NCBI GenBank assembly: GCA_030386875.1
Contig: CM059578.1
Span: forward strand, 22,677,009 to 22,741,008
DNA: 64,000 nucleotides
From: Morinoia aosen
Taxonomy: Eukaryota; Arthropoda; Malacostraca; Amphipoda; Talitridae
Reading direction: 5' to 3'
Below are positions 1 through 63,745 of the stretch, in pieces (the stretch's first letter is position 1; each line of letters starts with the position of its first letter). Below the pieces are notes generated by a model. That model worked only from the letters and a program-made list of their open reading frames with translations. It was not told the origin of the DNA and made no database searches. The translations under genes were made by a program, and so were the position numbers.

Positions 1-2650
1 ATCAAATTTGTTTAAAAGTTTAGGATAACTCTAAAATATGTAGAACAAAAGTATTTTTTGTTGATTGTAATGATAGTAGACTGTAGATTTAGCCATCATT
101 ATCATGGAAATTTCTGAAAAACATCACTTTCAAGCTTTCTCTGGAAAATATTAATCTGAAGCAGTCATGTTATGTGTGAACTAATGGGTACATCCTCTAC
201 TCTAAGTAACCAAAATTGGTTGCTTAGATTTATTATAATGTTACATTCAAGGTCATTAAATAACCTAATAATGTTACTGTAAATTTAAATAAATATTAAA
301 CGTAGTGCTAGCAATTTGGAATATCTGAATTTTATTTTCAATTTGGGGTTGAAAATTTGTTCCTTCTTGGCATGGGGAAATCATCATCATTGTGCTCCTT
401 AGGATGCAAGTTCATTATGAGTCCAAATTATAATACAAAGTACAAAATATACAAAGGTTTACCTATCAGTCTGTAATCTTAAATTTCTATAGCATTTACT
501 CAAATGCATCAGAATTGTTTATCTGGTACTTCCCTCAATTATTGTGTTATTTAACATTTTATGTATTACATTGGTAGCTGTTTAATTTAGTAATAACCAC
601 AAGTGCTAGTGTTTCCACATCAGTCTCCCACTAGTCCATACAAATCAACTACTATGCAACAACAAAGCTTGGGGGATGAAAGTTAATCAAAATAGCAACA
701 GTCTTCACCTTGTATGCATGATTGAAATAGAAAAGAATTTAAAAATTGTTTCCGGTAAATCTGAAGGATATGTCAGTTATCGATTTTGTAAATTTCAATG
801 CATAAGCATAGTTAATTAGATCGAAATAAACAAGTTTTCTTCTATGCACTTTCCATCTCAAATGAGTATTTTATTAGTTATAGCGGTAAATGACTTACCG
901 CAACTCCAGTGTTTGAAGCGGCAAGTAATTCAAGGAGCACGTCGGACAGCAACACTGCAGTGCGCACTCACTTCCAGCGCGATCGTCATCATTGACGTAA
1001 CCAAACCTACCGCTATACCTCATTAAATACTCATTTGACAAAGAAAGTGTATGAAAGAAAAGTTGTTTATTTCGATGTTATTACTATGATTCAAACAACA
1101 AAAATTCGAAAAATTGATGAGTAGCTGTTTATTCGAGCGCATTCGTCATCAAAGACAAAACTAAACTTACCACTATAAATCGTAAAATACTCATTTGAGA
1201 CGGAAAGTGCATGGAAGAAAACTTGTTTATTTTGATTCAATCAATTAGGTTCAGGCACCAAAAAGTTAAAAATCGATAACTGACATATCCTTCAGATTTA
1301 CCTTGTTTCCTAGAGTTAAATAGCAGTTCAACTGAAGCCAATCCATGAGTTTATATTTTGTATGCAAATCATAACGTCTTTGGATGGAAAATGATTCTGG
1401 TTATTGAATAAAGCTTGGTTTTGGTTTTAAATGACAGCAGGCAATTTTGAATATGGATATGGTGAAGTTAGACTAAAATGATGTTTAATCCTATTATCAA
1501 CTGTTGTAATATATTGAAGTTTTCTATGGCTAGTGAGATGTGTTCAATAATAAGTACTCGAAATTGTTTTTCCAAATGAAACTAAATTGGAGCATTTCAT
1601 TTATGATGGCTAGGTTAGGTAGAAAGTAAACTTGTGCAAATATATAATAAACTTTTTTTTATAGCTTAATAGTGCAATGTATTAAAATCAAGTCTCATTG
1701 TTGCTTTCGCTGCATGTTAGTGCTTATTAGAAAGTTATTTTAAACCAAATTTTTTATATTTCTGCAATACAATGATGAATTGAATTTAAACTGCAGCCAT
1801 TCTGCACACATTGCATTAAAAGAAAATTTTATACCATAGTATTTCCTCATTAGTTGTTTCAAAACTTCCCAACTATAACAAAGGTAATCTCAAGAGGACA
1901 AGGAGAAAAGCCCATTTAGTGTAGCCTGATCCGAACTCTAGATCTGAAGTACAGCCCCACAGGCCAAATCTGGCCTGCCAGTTGCCTGTGTAATCAATCT
2001 GGCTTGCAACTACCAAGGGTTTATTGTTAATCTTCCTCTGATAAGTTGGATAAAAACACAGAATCATATTATTAAGAAAATACAAACTGTTTTGACTTGT
2101 AAAGCAGTTTGGCTCTGGAGTAGTCAGAATGCTTAAAAGGCTGGAAAATTATAAGACCCCTACTCTAGATGAATATTTTTGGTTACCTAGCATGAGCCCT
2201 AAACTATTACATCAAGGAGAAATGCTTCAGTTACTATTGCATTTGTGATGTAAATTGACTAAATATTTTGCCTACAGACACACTCCAATATTTGGCTTAT
2301 AAGGAATATAACCTGTAGTTATTATATCTATTTGAATAATTTGTAAAAAGACTGCAGCATTCATCTCTCATTTAAGTGACTTTCTAGGAAATATTTCATT
2401 AAATGTTAGATTTTTTGTGAGAAGAGGTTGAATGAATATTTTCAAATGACCAAATAGTTGGTTTGAAATAAATATGTAGGGCTGTTCTATCAACCAATTT
2501 TGATGATGAATAGCCCCAGAGTGTGACTGCCTGTATGAGTGACAAATTCAGTTATATTAACAGTAAAACCAACTCACAACTGTTTCCTATTTTTCTTTAA
2601 TGTTGTTATATTTCTGTTTCCATTGAATTTATTATGTTCCTTCTTTTCAG
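1..2650 (+). other. Fmr1 intron 1 (3' part)
   Basis: AT-rich intron sequence upstream of exon 2. It contains the hAT-like element at 754-1302. I found no further coding exon or RNA gene here. Confidence 0.6.
754..1302. mobile_element. hAT-like non-autonomous element with 8-bp target duplication
   Basis: The 549-bp element starts GGTAAATCTGAAGG and ends with its inverse. Terminal inverted repeats of roughly 135 bases (754-890 and 1168-1302) match closely, including AAACAAGTTTTCTTC and CTCAAATGAGTATTTTA. It is flanked by a perfect 8-bp duplication TTGTTTCC at 746-753 and 1303-1310, which fits hAT-type insertion. The middle has a further diverged copy of the right arm (about 1009-1127). No transposase is present. 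Confidence 0.85.
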
Positions 2651-43321
<40,671 letters not shown>

Positions 43322-43900
43322 GACCGCGTGGACCACTCGTTGGTTGATGCAAACTGGCTCTAACTTGTGATGTTGCGGGCACTAGATATCCGTTGAACGT
43401 GTGGATCTAATGATGTGTCAAACGGACGCTAGATCTTCGTTAATCCCCTGAATCTAATGCTGTGTTAAATGGACGCTAGATCTTCGTTAATTGTCTGGAT
43501 CTAATCATGTGTCAAATCGACGTTAGATCTTCGTTAATTGCCTGGATCTAATGCTGTGTCGAATGGACGCTAGATCTTCGTTAATTGCCTGGATCTAATC
43601 ATGTGTCAAACGGACGCTAGATCTTCGTTAATTGCCTGGATCTAATGTGTCAAATGGATTCTAGATTTCTGTTAATCACTTGGATTCGATGCGTGAAACG
43701 GACGCTAGATCTCCGTTAATCCCTTCGATCTGACGTGTCAAACGAACACTAGATCTCCGTTAATTGCTTGGATGTGATGTGTCAAACGGACGCTGGATCT
43801 CCGTTATTCACTATGATCACATGCCGTGCTGTTAAACGGTAAAGAGCTATCCCGTTATCAGATTGGATCCGACGTCACCTCAAACGGAATCATGCTTTCA
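43322..43900 (+). repeat. Fmr1 3' UTR start with about ten 43-47 bp repeats
   Basis: From about 43381, units of ACGCTAGATCTTCGTTAATT, GCCTGGATCTAAT and GTGTCAAACGG follow at 47-base then 44-base spacing. GGATCTA and TAGATC can pair across each unit, giving a row of possible small hairpins in the RNA. Confidence 0.85.
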
Positions 43901-46900
43901 CCAATGGCTGGTTGACGATTTGGTTCTTGTACCGCACTTTTTTCTGGTTTTCTCACTTCGATCTGACACTCTTTACTTGCGTAGTATCACTCATGTCGCA
44001 GGGAGTTTCAAGTAGCCCGCATGTCTTCTTCAATAGCTTGTTTTAGTGTTCAAAGTTTTTCATTGATTTTTGTGAAGTGTTACAATATTAACTCACACAA
44101 AATATTTGCAGGAATTCCATGAGAAACCCTCAAGTTTATCTTTTATGGTCATCGCTTAGCTCTGCACCTCATGAGAGTTTCAATTGCTTGTAATTTTCGT
44201 AGAAATTTTACAAGAAATAACTCATTTCTTGTCTAATTCTCCCATCTTATTTGAGGGTTGCTTTAGAAAATTGCAAAACGCCGCTCTTCGTATTGACCAC
44301 TTCTACCTTATTATTTTTTCGCATTTAAATTATTCACCGCAGAAAAATGTTCCTGATTTGAGTCGAGGCTAAAGCGACAGTTACGTGCGAGTGGTTTTCT
44401 GGCTACATTTCATACAATATTGATAACCAGTGGCTTGTTCATGCATTTTGTTGTACGTCTTAACAGTTGTGTGTGTGTGACCACCTGATGTGATAATGAA
44501 CGGTTGTGGCTGTTCCATCATGTCATGTGCCTTTTTTCTCCGTTATGTGTTTTTATTAAATGATTGTGTTTTCTATTTGGTGTTGCGGCTCTCTTCGTAC
44601 CTAATACGAAGTAAAAAACGCGATAGGAAATTTCTCGAGAAGTTACTCTCTGCAAGAAGCGCCGTCGACTCGTGTAACTCGCGAAAGGTATGAAGAGAGT
44701 TCGTTCATGTTAAGAGGCTGGGTAATGATATGAAAATATTAACAACTACAGCAAATTTTGATGTAAAGAATGTGATAGCTGAGACGCCGAACATTAGTGT
44801 TATTACTGAGGATCTTCGATCATGAACGTAAATCTTGATGGCTCAATATCCTAGGCGCAAGTTAACCTAGGTCGTTAGACTTGACAGTTCGTGCGTGAAA
44901 AAACTCTCCATTGTGCATCAAATTTTTTAAATGTGTTCACTTGGATAATCTTCTTGAATAAATCTACATAACGTTCCATGAGACCAGAGGCCGTATTTTA
45001 AACTAATTTACCTCGTCATAATGGAATAGCTGGCAGCGTCAAGTTCTTCAATGTAGACTTTACGCTACGTACTGTATCAAGTTTAAAGTTTTCCAAATAA
45101 AATTCGTTTATAACGAGCATTGCTCAACTTGTAACCTTTATGCTCAAATTTCATATGAAAATATCAAAAGTTGATATTGTACTCAGCGCAATCAAGTTCT
45201 TTTAGAAAAACTTGGATACCTGCTGTTCCGCAGCGATACCGTACACTAGTTGAAAATAAGGCCCTTAACTGATCAGAAATCTCGGATGTGTTTTGTAAGG
45301 AGAGACTGAACGTGGTGTTACACTCGAAACATCATCTCATGGTTTGTTCTTTTACTCCGGATATGGCTTTCTTACGTAAAACTTACTTACCTCTTTAAAT
45401 CCTCGTGCGAAAGTTGCTTTGTGATTTTTCGATCTCATTTCGCCATCAATTTCAGGCTCATCCTCAGGCAGTAATTTTTTCTGACTGCGAACCATGTTCT
45501 TTGAGGGGATACATTTCGGTGTGGTTTGAGTCTGTTAGCAAGAGCGAGTGACATCCTTGGCAGGTTCCTGTTGTCAAAAGTGTATTTTTGTTGTGAAATA
45601 ATCAAGAGTCAACCGCGGGGCCTCTACCCATTATTGTCAGTCGGTTTTGCGAGTTCAAAATTTTCAGGAAGTTGAATAGTGCCGTTGAGTTGAGCATTTC
45701 GTATCGCTACAAAACAGCTGCCGAATCTGAGGAAAATACCGTATTCCTTTCTGATAGGATAGTTTTGCGCCGTGCGCTCGATCAATTTCAATTTTAAACA
45801 TTCTTATTGATATGGAACTAAAGTGAACATTTACAACGCACAATGATTAATTCCATTAACACAAGGTGTAATTCCTAGCTACAAATGTTCAACGTGTTGT
45901 GTGTGCCATGTTTGACGCGAATTATTCAATCACCATTAATGCAAGAAGCTTATTTTGGCAATCTGAACCAAAGTGCTGAACCAGTTTGTCTTGTTTAAAT
46001 ATGCAAATGGCTTAAATGTTGTTCGTCCTGAAGTTCCTTTTATTGAAATTGTTTGGGAATTCCGCACAGATTTTCATTTAGATTTTAATTTAAATAAAAA
46101 TATCCTTTCCCTCTAATCTGTAGGAGCTTGTGTTTCTTGAAATCAAATGCAGTTGGTTAGACTTTTCCTCTTGCCATGTTGGTATTTTTTGAAATCACGC
46201 TTTTGTCATCGTTGACTTTAGGAACGAGCTTTTCTCAACGATGAGTCGAACAAGGTCGTAGAAATATTTCATGGGATTCAGAGGTGCATTGCCTCAAGTC
46301 TGCTCTCAAGCGATATCATCGCTACCGTTATGTCTCATACACCGTTTAATTCAGGAGTGAAGTATTTATATGTATAAATATATTTATATGTATTCATATA
46401 TATACATACATCTTCGTTCATACTCGTCTCTTGTTTCATTTACGTTTGGAATTCACGTTTGAACCAAAATAGGGATCATCATCGCAAAGTACGTTGCTGC
46501 AGTGATCGTGATGTTTGCTATTTTTGTTAACGTTTTCTTACCATTGTCATGATTTTTTGTACGTGTTATTCGTCCACTTCAGTGTGTCGAACATGGAAAC
46601 TCACTTAGAAGAGTGTTTAGAAGATATCTAGGTTTTTTCTTGGAGTACAGAAGAGGACTTCGTGTTGAATCTTGTTCAGTGTAAAGGTTACGTGAGCTCT
46701 TAATTGTGATGTGGGCATGAATTCATTTTTTCAATCACCTTGTGTTTAGCTAACATTTTTGGTAATGTTCTTTGGTCATGAGTGATGTACGTCGTCTTCT
46801 ACCATAATGCCATGTATACTTGTTTCTTGTCATCCGTTCTCTCATTTTTTCATGTTTATTTTCCATTTTTGCCCACACCTGCTGTAAGACTTTTTGTGTT

Positions 46901-49900
46901 TTTCCTAATTTTGATGGCAAACTTGTTCCTATATTTTTTAGTTATTCGTGGTTGTCCAGTACGCATCGAGTCGGATTGCAGTCTCATTCGCAAGACCGAT
47001 GCTCTCAGGTGTCGCAAAATTACGATTGATACTTAACGTGTGCCTAAAATATATTATCATTGAACGAACCCCTTTTCTTTTGATTTATTTGTGGTTTCCT
47101 TTGTCTTCTGTCGTGTTGTGATTTAAAAGTAAGTGTATTTTTTAGCAAGTTAGGACCTCGCGTGTTTCTCATACTAATGTATTGGGGTGTAGCAGCTCTC
47201 CATAAATCCCTCGGTTGTCCTCGTACACCATTCATGAAGGGACTATTGGAGAGTAGCCTATTTCAGTGGATCTTACGTTGATGGGGTTCTGGGCTAGGCG
47301 AGTTAAATCAGTAATTTTGGATTTTGATTAAGTAAATTGAACCAGTAATTTTTGTTCTCGAAAACGTATATTAAGTTCGTATTCTTTTTTCTTTATCAGG
47401 TGGGTTGAATCGGTAATTTTTAATTAAATAACGATAAAGTTGTAGGTTAAAATGGGGTGAAATAATTGAGCGGTTCTTCAATGAGCTGGAGATTTCCTCT
47501 GGATTTTTCAATGGGTACATATGGGGTTAATTCTGTGGTCATCCGTAGTTGGACCACCCAGATTGAATTAGGGGTTATTTCAGTGGTTAAACATTATTTG
47601 CAAAATTTAAGCAAGTAATTCTCAAATAAGGGGTTGTGACATTTCAACCTCAGTTGTTTAGTAGACTGCTGTGATTTATTGAAATGCACCATTGGTAGAC
47701 ATGGCATCCATGTTGATACCACGTAGTTAAAGTGAAACGATGATGCGAGTGTGTGGGGTAGTCTTTGTCGGTTGTTTGAGTTAGTAAATTCATTTTATAG
47801 TTCATTTTCAGACTAGTAATTCTTCGGATGACGCATCGAACTGATGTATTGAAGTAATGGTGTGAAATTAGAATAATATTTTGTGTTCCCCTCTGTAAAT
47901 TTCGATTGACCTTACCGCTGTCTCCAGGGCTTATTTATGTGAAATTGTCGTTGGTTAAATTTTTTCACTGGGTTCCTTTTTTTCTGTGTGATATCCCGCA
48001 CGAATTTGTCTTTTCTTCTCTTCTCATTTTGAATTTTTTCTATCGTAGCAGTTGTTAAATTTTGGTGTTTTCTTTGCGTCACTCTCTTTAACTTTGATAA
48101 GTTGTATATTGTTTGTGAATTTTCGTCATTAGAACTTTGTTTTTGATGATTGAGGGCGCGTTTGGCCTATCGAAATACTAGCGAGCATTGCGTTATTATA
48201 ATGTCAGCGAATTTGTCGAACGTTTATGCTTTTTCCATTCACGAATGTTATGGGTTAATACAATTGGTCATGAATATTCGTTATTTTCGTTCGGACATTT
48301 AACACTATTATTGATCGTAATAATTATGTTACTGATGTATTATTTTTAAAATCTTGACCGAAAAAAAATCTGTTTCAAATTATCTTGCGATGGCTTGAGA
48401 ATAGGTCGGTCTTATAGACAAAATTGCGGAACATTCTCAATATACGTTTACTATTCGTCGAACCATGTGCGAAAAGTATGAACTAACTCCCGGCTGTATC
48501 GTTATCTTCATTTTAGTAAAAATAAATTTGTTTGCACTTGAGAATAGGACTCCTTCATTTACGTTTTTACGATAATTCACGAGAACACTAATGCTAAAAG
48601 ATTTTTCTGCTCCGTTAAATGTGCTATCAATACACGTCTCTTGCTGCGATAACCCAGCAGATATTGGAGTAAATTTATCGTAATTCAGTGACGAAATGTG
48701 TGAAGTTAGTCCATTATGCTACTTTCTCACTTTGGTTTCAGAAGCAATCGCAATAAGCCGTTGCGTGATTCAGAAGTGAATGAGACATCATTCTCGTAAA
48801 TCAATCTACTTCTGTCCTTTTCAAGTGAGCAACACTTCGATTCCTTACATTGTTGCTCGTGTCACTTTTGGCCTACGTTCTCCGAGATATCTTTTGATGC
48901 AGTGCTCGACAGCCTCGTCCATTGTCGCTTCGTCTGGACGATTTTTTGACAGCTCTCTTGACTCCGTACGGCATGCCTCGCTCAGTTGTTGGCTCGGGTC
49001 CGTGACCATGATAGTAACGTTGCACTTACTCAAGTTCATATATTCACGCTCTCTTATGTCAGTTGCCTTGTTGAAACTTTTTGTCCAGTCCTTTACTTAC
49101 ATTATATTGTCGAAATATTTCAGTATGGTTAGGATATTCTTGTGATGTTGACTACCAACCCACTGGTTTTGTATGAATTTGGTTTTTCTGACGATAATGA
49201 TTCATTTTCTCGCTGGTGTGCACCTCTTCATACTCCTGTGTTACTTTACTCGTAGCTTCTCTTTAGTTTGTGCCCATACTGCTCAAGTTCGTCGCCAAGG
49301 GGATGAGTTACTTAGTGACGGCGTGCGCCGTCAGGCAGACCTTCGATATTTATTTACTCGACGCACGTGCGCAGGTCGGCGTGCGCATGGCAGTGATACG
49401 GCCCTTTATTAATCTTGCGTAACTAATTTTTTCCTCCAGCATCGTGCAAGTTTGCTCTCCGTTGTGGGTCGTGTAACCAATCATCTCTGATAAGTTTCAA
49501 ATTGTGTTCTCTTTAACTCTAAATTTAATATCGCGGTTTGTAGGTGAAGTCACCGTCCCCTGGAAGCTGCCGAGAGTTAATTCACACATCTGATCAACTA
49601 CTCGGAGTACTTGTTTTGTGCCCCCTAGAACTATAATACGCTTTTATAGAAAGTGTATGGCCTCCGTCGGTATTGTCATTACTTGCCGACTTTGTTTCGA
49701 GTCTTGTCAACTAACAAATGTAAGTTACTCATATTACTCTGCATTTTTTGTACTACGATATAACAGCTAAACGAACATAAGAGCAGATACGAAGTGCTCG
49801 CCTAGTTAGTACGTACTGATATGTACCTCCAGTCATCTATTTCTTCACGTGCGTCTTCTTATGCTCACTTAACTTGAGAAAACAAGTGTTAGTAGGGCAT

Positions 49901-50520
49901 GAACTCCAATTGCACGTATTAAGTTACTGTAATTGGCTACACAAACTATCGCGATATTTTGTGACCTACTAATTAGCCATGCGAAACTACCAGTCTATCG
50001 ATACCGATTTTGCTCTTTCGCGTTGTCCTAAAACACAGGCGTGGAAGGTGTGTATTTATGAATGGATTGTAGGACAGTTGAACGGATGTAGATCAATAAA
50101 AACGGAAAGTTGCGTATGTGTTCCTTTCCTTTCCCGAGACCTCATGGTGAGATTTTCATCAATTGAATACAAATTCATTAAGGAAAAAGTGTAACTTCAT
50201 TGGTTTGAAGCAAGAGTTAGGCAACTAACATGATCGACAGACAGCCATTGGTAAACAAGTCCCTAGACATAAACCTTGCTTGACGAAGGCCTTGTTGGTT
50301 CAAAACTCGTTTCTGTTAAATCTTAGCGTGACTAGTTCAGGAATCTTAAACCACTACAAAAGCGGCCGCAAAAAGATTCAGAAATACTACCCTTTTGGAT
50401 GAACTGAGGTAAACAGACAGGAAGGAAAAGGAAAGAACCCATGAAAATTTGTGGAAGCAATACAGACGCGAGAAATAACGCGAAGTATCTTCAGCCCTAG
50501 CTGAGGTTACCCGACACTAG
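43901..50520. other. Interval between the convergent genes
   Basis: AT-rich sequence that probably holds the rest of the Fmr1 3' UTR. AATAAA occurs at 44957 and 45096, and either could end the transcript. A TATA/ATAC microsatellite patch lies near 46370-46410. No coding gene, RNA gene or clear transposon is supported. Confidence 0.45.
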
Positions 50521-50558
50521 TCCCCCCTCCCCCCCCCCCCCCCCTTCCCCCATAGCGC
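50521..50558. repeat. C-rich tract between the genes
   Basis: Runs of C broken by single or double T (one run of 17 or more). The - strand is G-rich and lies about 430 bases past the tubulin stop. Confidence 0.8.
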
Positions 50559-50773
50559 AGATTAGACGATAACTATGATCTATCTATACACTACCCGACG
50601 ATCTTCCCGTTTACTTAGCCTGATCAGTGACTATAGTATTCAGGTACCAAAAATTCAGTTCGTGACCTTTATGTAGGCCATTGACTCGAGTCGAGGCTAA
50701 CTTGGCAACACACCACAAGTTCGACTCTTCAACTATAAATGGAATAAATTATAATTACACGTTGACCGAATAG

Positions 50774-50779
50774 TTTAAT
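50774..50779 (-). promoter_or_regulatory. Possible beta-tubulin poly(A) signal ATTAAA
   Basis: On the - strand ATTAAA lies about 215 bases after the stop codon, and no AATAAA is nearer. It is a common variant signal; nothing else marks the cleavage site. Confidence 0.3.
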
Positions 50780-50990
50780 TGCAAAAAAAGAGTAATCCGC
50801 GCTCGAAGATCAAATACAAGAATTGTTTAAAAAAAGGAATGTTTATCTACATTTTCAATACACGTGTAAGAGCCTCTTCGAAAAAAAGTAACAAAATATA
50901 CGAAAAATTTGGAATGTGCTAACTGAACTTGAAAATCTTAAAAACTTAAATCACATCGTGAGAAGGGAAGATGGGGGGCGAGCGCAAGCG

Positions 50991-60554
<9,564 letters not shown>

Positions 60555-61654
60555 TGTTGCAGTTGTTCTTGATTACTTCGAGCCACGCCTTAAAAGAGAG
60601 AGCAGTCGGTGCGCGGTATCGTAGGTGAGGAAGTGGAATGAGCGATCAATCTAGAAATATCTGCAACGCGCAAAAGTTTGCCCTAAATTTTTAAAATTAC
60701 CCTAATATTTCAAAATATTAAATTTTTAAATGATAGTTAGCAAAGTTATAGCATTTTTAATGTGTTTATTAGCTTGAAGTAACGATTTTTTTGTTGTTTT
60801 ACGAACAAATAAAATCATCTTAAGAATTTTATTTCGCCACGCAAATGTCCCGGAGGACACAATTTCCAAATAAACTTCAATATACATAAAAATGAAAATA
60901 GCCAATCAAAGCCTAATAATCGATACCAATAAAATGAATTCATTGATTAAATTTGGGCTTTTTGGGCAATGATATCACCGATTATTAATTACCCTATCGT
61001 TCATTCAACAATTTACCCTGAAAGCTGCTGGTAGATCTTTATAAATCAGCCGCATTCCAGAATCAATTTAGTATTTATTGGAATTAGAATAACCATAAAT
61101 CATAACAAATAAGAAGTTTACAATATCTGAATAACATTCAGAATTATCATTATCCGTTCATTTCCTCGGTGTAAAAATCTCTCTACTGAATAGTTTATAA
61201 GATGAAAGCGGACCGCAGTAAGTTTCAAGTAATATCGGCATGAATAATTTGAACGAAATAAAGATGGGATTATTTCTAACTTTAAAGGAAAAGAAGGAAA
61301 AGTATTTTATCTCTATGATGTTCAGTTTAACAATTGTCAAACTATGTTTTTATATGTAAAAGTTTGTGTACATCATTAATTCTTGAGTTATACCATCAAT
61401 TCTTGCACCCAGAATATAGGAATAGTTTTTCGTCACACTAATGAAGTACTTACGTTCGATCAAGAGGAATATTTGAAGCACCATATCACTGATACTCCAC
61501 TAATTAAAATCCTATCATCTTTGATTTTCAAGCCCATGTAGCTTCGTCACAATAATTTGGCAATTTGTACAGCGAAAATTCCATCCATAGTCTGGCTGCC
61601 CTTAGAAGATGTTTCGTTGAGCCGAACCCAAATAGTTGTTGATTTGAGTCAAAG
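60555..61654 (-). other. 5' flank of beta-tubulin
   Basis: Should hold the 5' UTR and promoter. A GC-richer patch with GAGAGAGCAGTCGGTGCGCG lies 40-70 bases upstream of the ATG. I see no convincing TATA box at the expected spacing. Confidence 0.4.
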
Positions 61655-62365
61655 TGATGTGGTTCCCAACTCTCAATGGGAAGGGTAAGTGGTTCCCAAC
61701 TCCTAGTGGGGAGGTAAAGTGGTTCTCAACTCTTACTAGGGAAATAAAGTCAATCTCAACTGCCAGTGGGGAGGTCCCCAACTCTCAATAGGGGAGTGAA
61801 GTGGTTCCCAACTCTCAATGGGGAGTAAAGCGGTTCTCCACTCTCAGTGGGAAGGTTAAGGGGTTCCCAACTCTCAGTGGGGAGGTACAGTGGTTCCCAA
61901 CACTCACATGGGAAGTAAAGTGGTTCCCAACTCTCAGTGAGGAGGTACTGCACAGTGGTTTCCACCTGTCACTGCAATGGCAGAGTGGTTTAATGGAGGT
62001 AGAGTGGTTACTAAATTTAAATGCGCAGGTAAAATCGTTCCCCAATCTTAGCATCCAAATATAGTAGTTCCAATGGTCAGAATGAAGCTACATTAGCTAC
62101 TTGGAGGTAGTGCAGCTCGTAACTGTGTGATGGCAGAATAATTACGTGGAGGTAAAGTTGTTCTTATAACTGCAATGAATAGTAACTTGGAGGTAGAGCA
62201 GTTCTCACCTGTCAGGATGGAGGTAAAGTAGATTCGCTGAGGTAGAGTTGCTCCCGTCCTTGTGGAGGTAGAGTATTTACGTGCTGGTAGAGTTGTTCCT
62301 AACAGTTAGAGTGAATGTAGAGCAGTTACGTGGAGGTAGAGCAGTTCTCAACTGTCAGTTCTCGC
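61655..62365 (+). repeat. Degenerate 27-32 bp array upstream of tubulin
   Basis: Units of GTGGTTCCCAACTCTCAGTG plus GGGAGGTAAA are clear to about 62060, then fade to GGAGGTAGAGCAGTTCTCAA forms. Confidence 0.85.
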
Positions 62366-62651
62366 AGCTCAAAATTTCCTAATACGAATAGCCATATATA
62401 TAATTAGTGGAAAAATCACGATAATTATGGTCATATCGATACCAGTGGTTGAATTATCTGAGATCAAAGCAGTGAAAATATACTATTTTAGGCCTCTTCA
62501 CGGTTTAAAAAACATGGAAAGAGATAAAACACTTTACCGAATGAAGAGACTTGAAGTCGCAATAAATATCCTAATATCGAAAGCAGTGATTGAGTCTCAT
62601 CATGTCGCTTCAGAAATTTCTGTGCATGAGAATCAATTCCTGACGCAACTT

Positions 62652-63091
62652 AAATTACGCAGCGTTCCTCAGTCAACATTCAAATTACGCAGCGTTCCTC
62701 AGTCAACATTCAAATTACGCAGCGTTCCTCAGTCCTCAGTCAACATTCAAATTACGCAGCGTTCCTCAGTCAACATTCAAATTACGCAGCGTTCCTCAGT
62801 CAACATTCAAATTACGCAGCGTTCCTCAGTCCTCAGTCAACATTCAAATTACGCAGCGTTCCTCAGTCAACATTCAAATTACGCAGCGTTCCTCAGTCAA
62901 CATTCAAATTACGCAGCGTTCCTCAGTCAACATTCAAATTACGCAGCGTTCCTCAGTCAACATTCAAATTACGCAGCGTTCCTCAGTCCTCAGTCAACAT
63001 TCAAATTACGCAGCGTTCCTCAGTCAACATTCAAATTACGCAGCGTTCCTCAGTCAACATTCAAATTACGCAGCGTTCCTCAGTCAACATT
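62652..63091 (+). repeat. 30-bp array with 7-bp length variants, 14 units
   Basis: Unit AAATTACGCAGCGTTCCTCA plus GTCAACATTC. Units 3, 6 and 11 have an extra CCTCAGT, a local duplication. Other bases are invariant, so the array is young. A 241-codon open frame across it is fortuitous. Confidence 0.93.
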
Positions 63092-63483
63092 GAATCAGCT
63101 CTTTTTTATTCGGAGGTGTCGGTGGCTGGATCACAAAGTGCATAAGACATAAATGCGGGAACTAAAATTACTTATGTTTACTCGCGAGATTTACTTAAGA
63201 GGCAATAATCCCATACGCAAGTTACAGAAACAATACAAACATGAGTGCAACAGAGTTCATTTGACATAATTACGCCTCTAATTGACTAATATCTTTTCAA
63301 ACTTCCTGCTTACACTGCTCTAGATAAATTTTACTTTAGTTTAAATTTTTTATTTTAAATGTCATGTAAAGACATCCACCGATGCAGACGTCTAGATAAA
63401 AGGAGATATGAGATAACGAAGCCGAGATGTTACGCGCCGATGCGGCACTTTTTACAGCTGCTTCTGCGTAGCATCTAACTTGT

Positions 63484-63745
63484 CAATAATGTTACCGTAC
63501 TTTAATTTGTCCACAATGTTGTCGTAATTTAATTTGTCCACATTGTTGTTAGTATTTTAATTTGTCCACAATGTTGCCGTATTTTAATTTTTCCAAAATG
63601 TTGTCGTAATTAATTTGTCCACAATTTTGCCGCATTTTAATTTGTCCACAATTTTATCGTATTTTAATTAATCCACAATGTCGCCGTATTTTAACTTCTT
63701 AACTTGTTCACAATGTTGCAGTATGTTGGTTTTTAACTTGTTCAT
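63484..63745 (+). repeat. Imperfect 26-32 bp array
   Basis: About nine units of AATTTGTCCACAATGTTGCC plus GTATTTT, with more variation towards the right. Confidence 0.85.

Noticed and set aside
48780-49412. Coding exons between the two genes
   Set aside because: The frames are short, overlap antisense frames, and lack any family resemblance.
62427-63152. 241-codon open frame
   Set aside because: Most of it is the 30-bp array read in shifting frames, with no family resemblance and no gene context.
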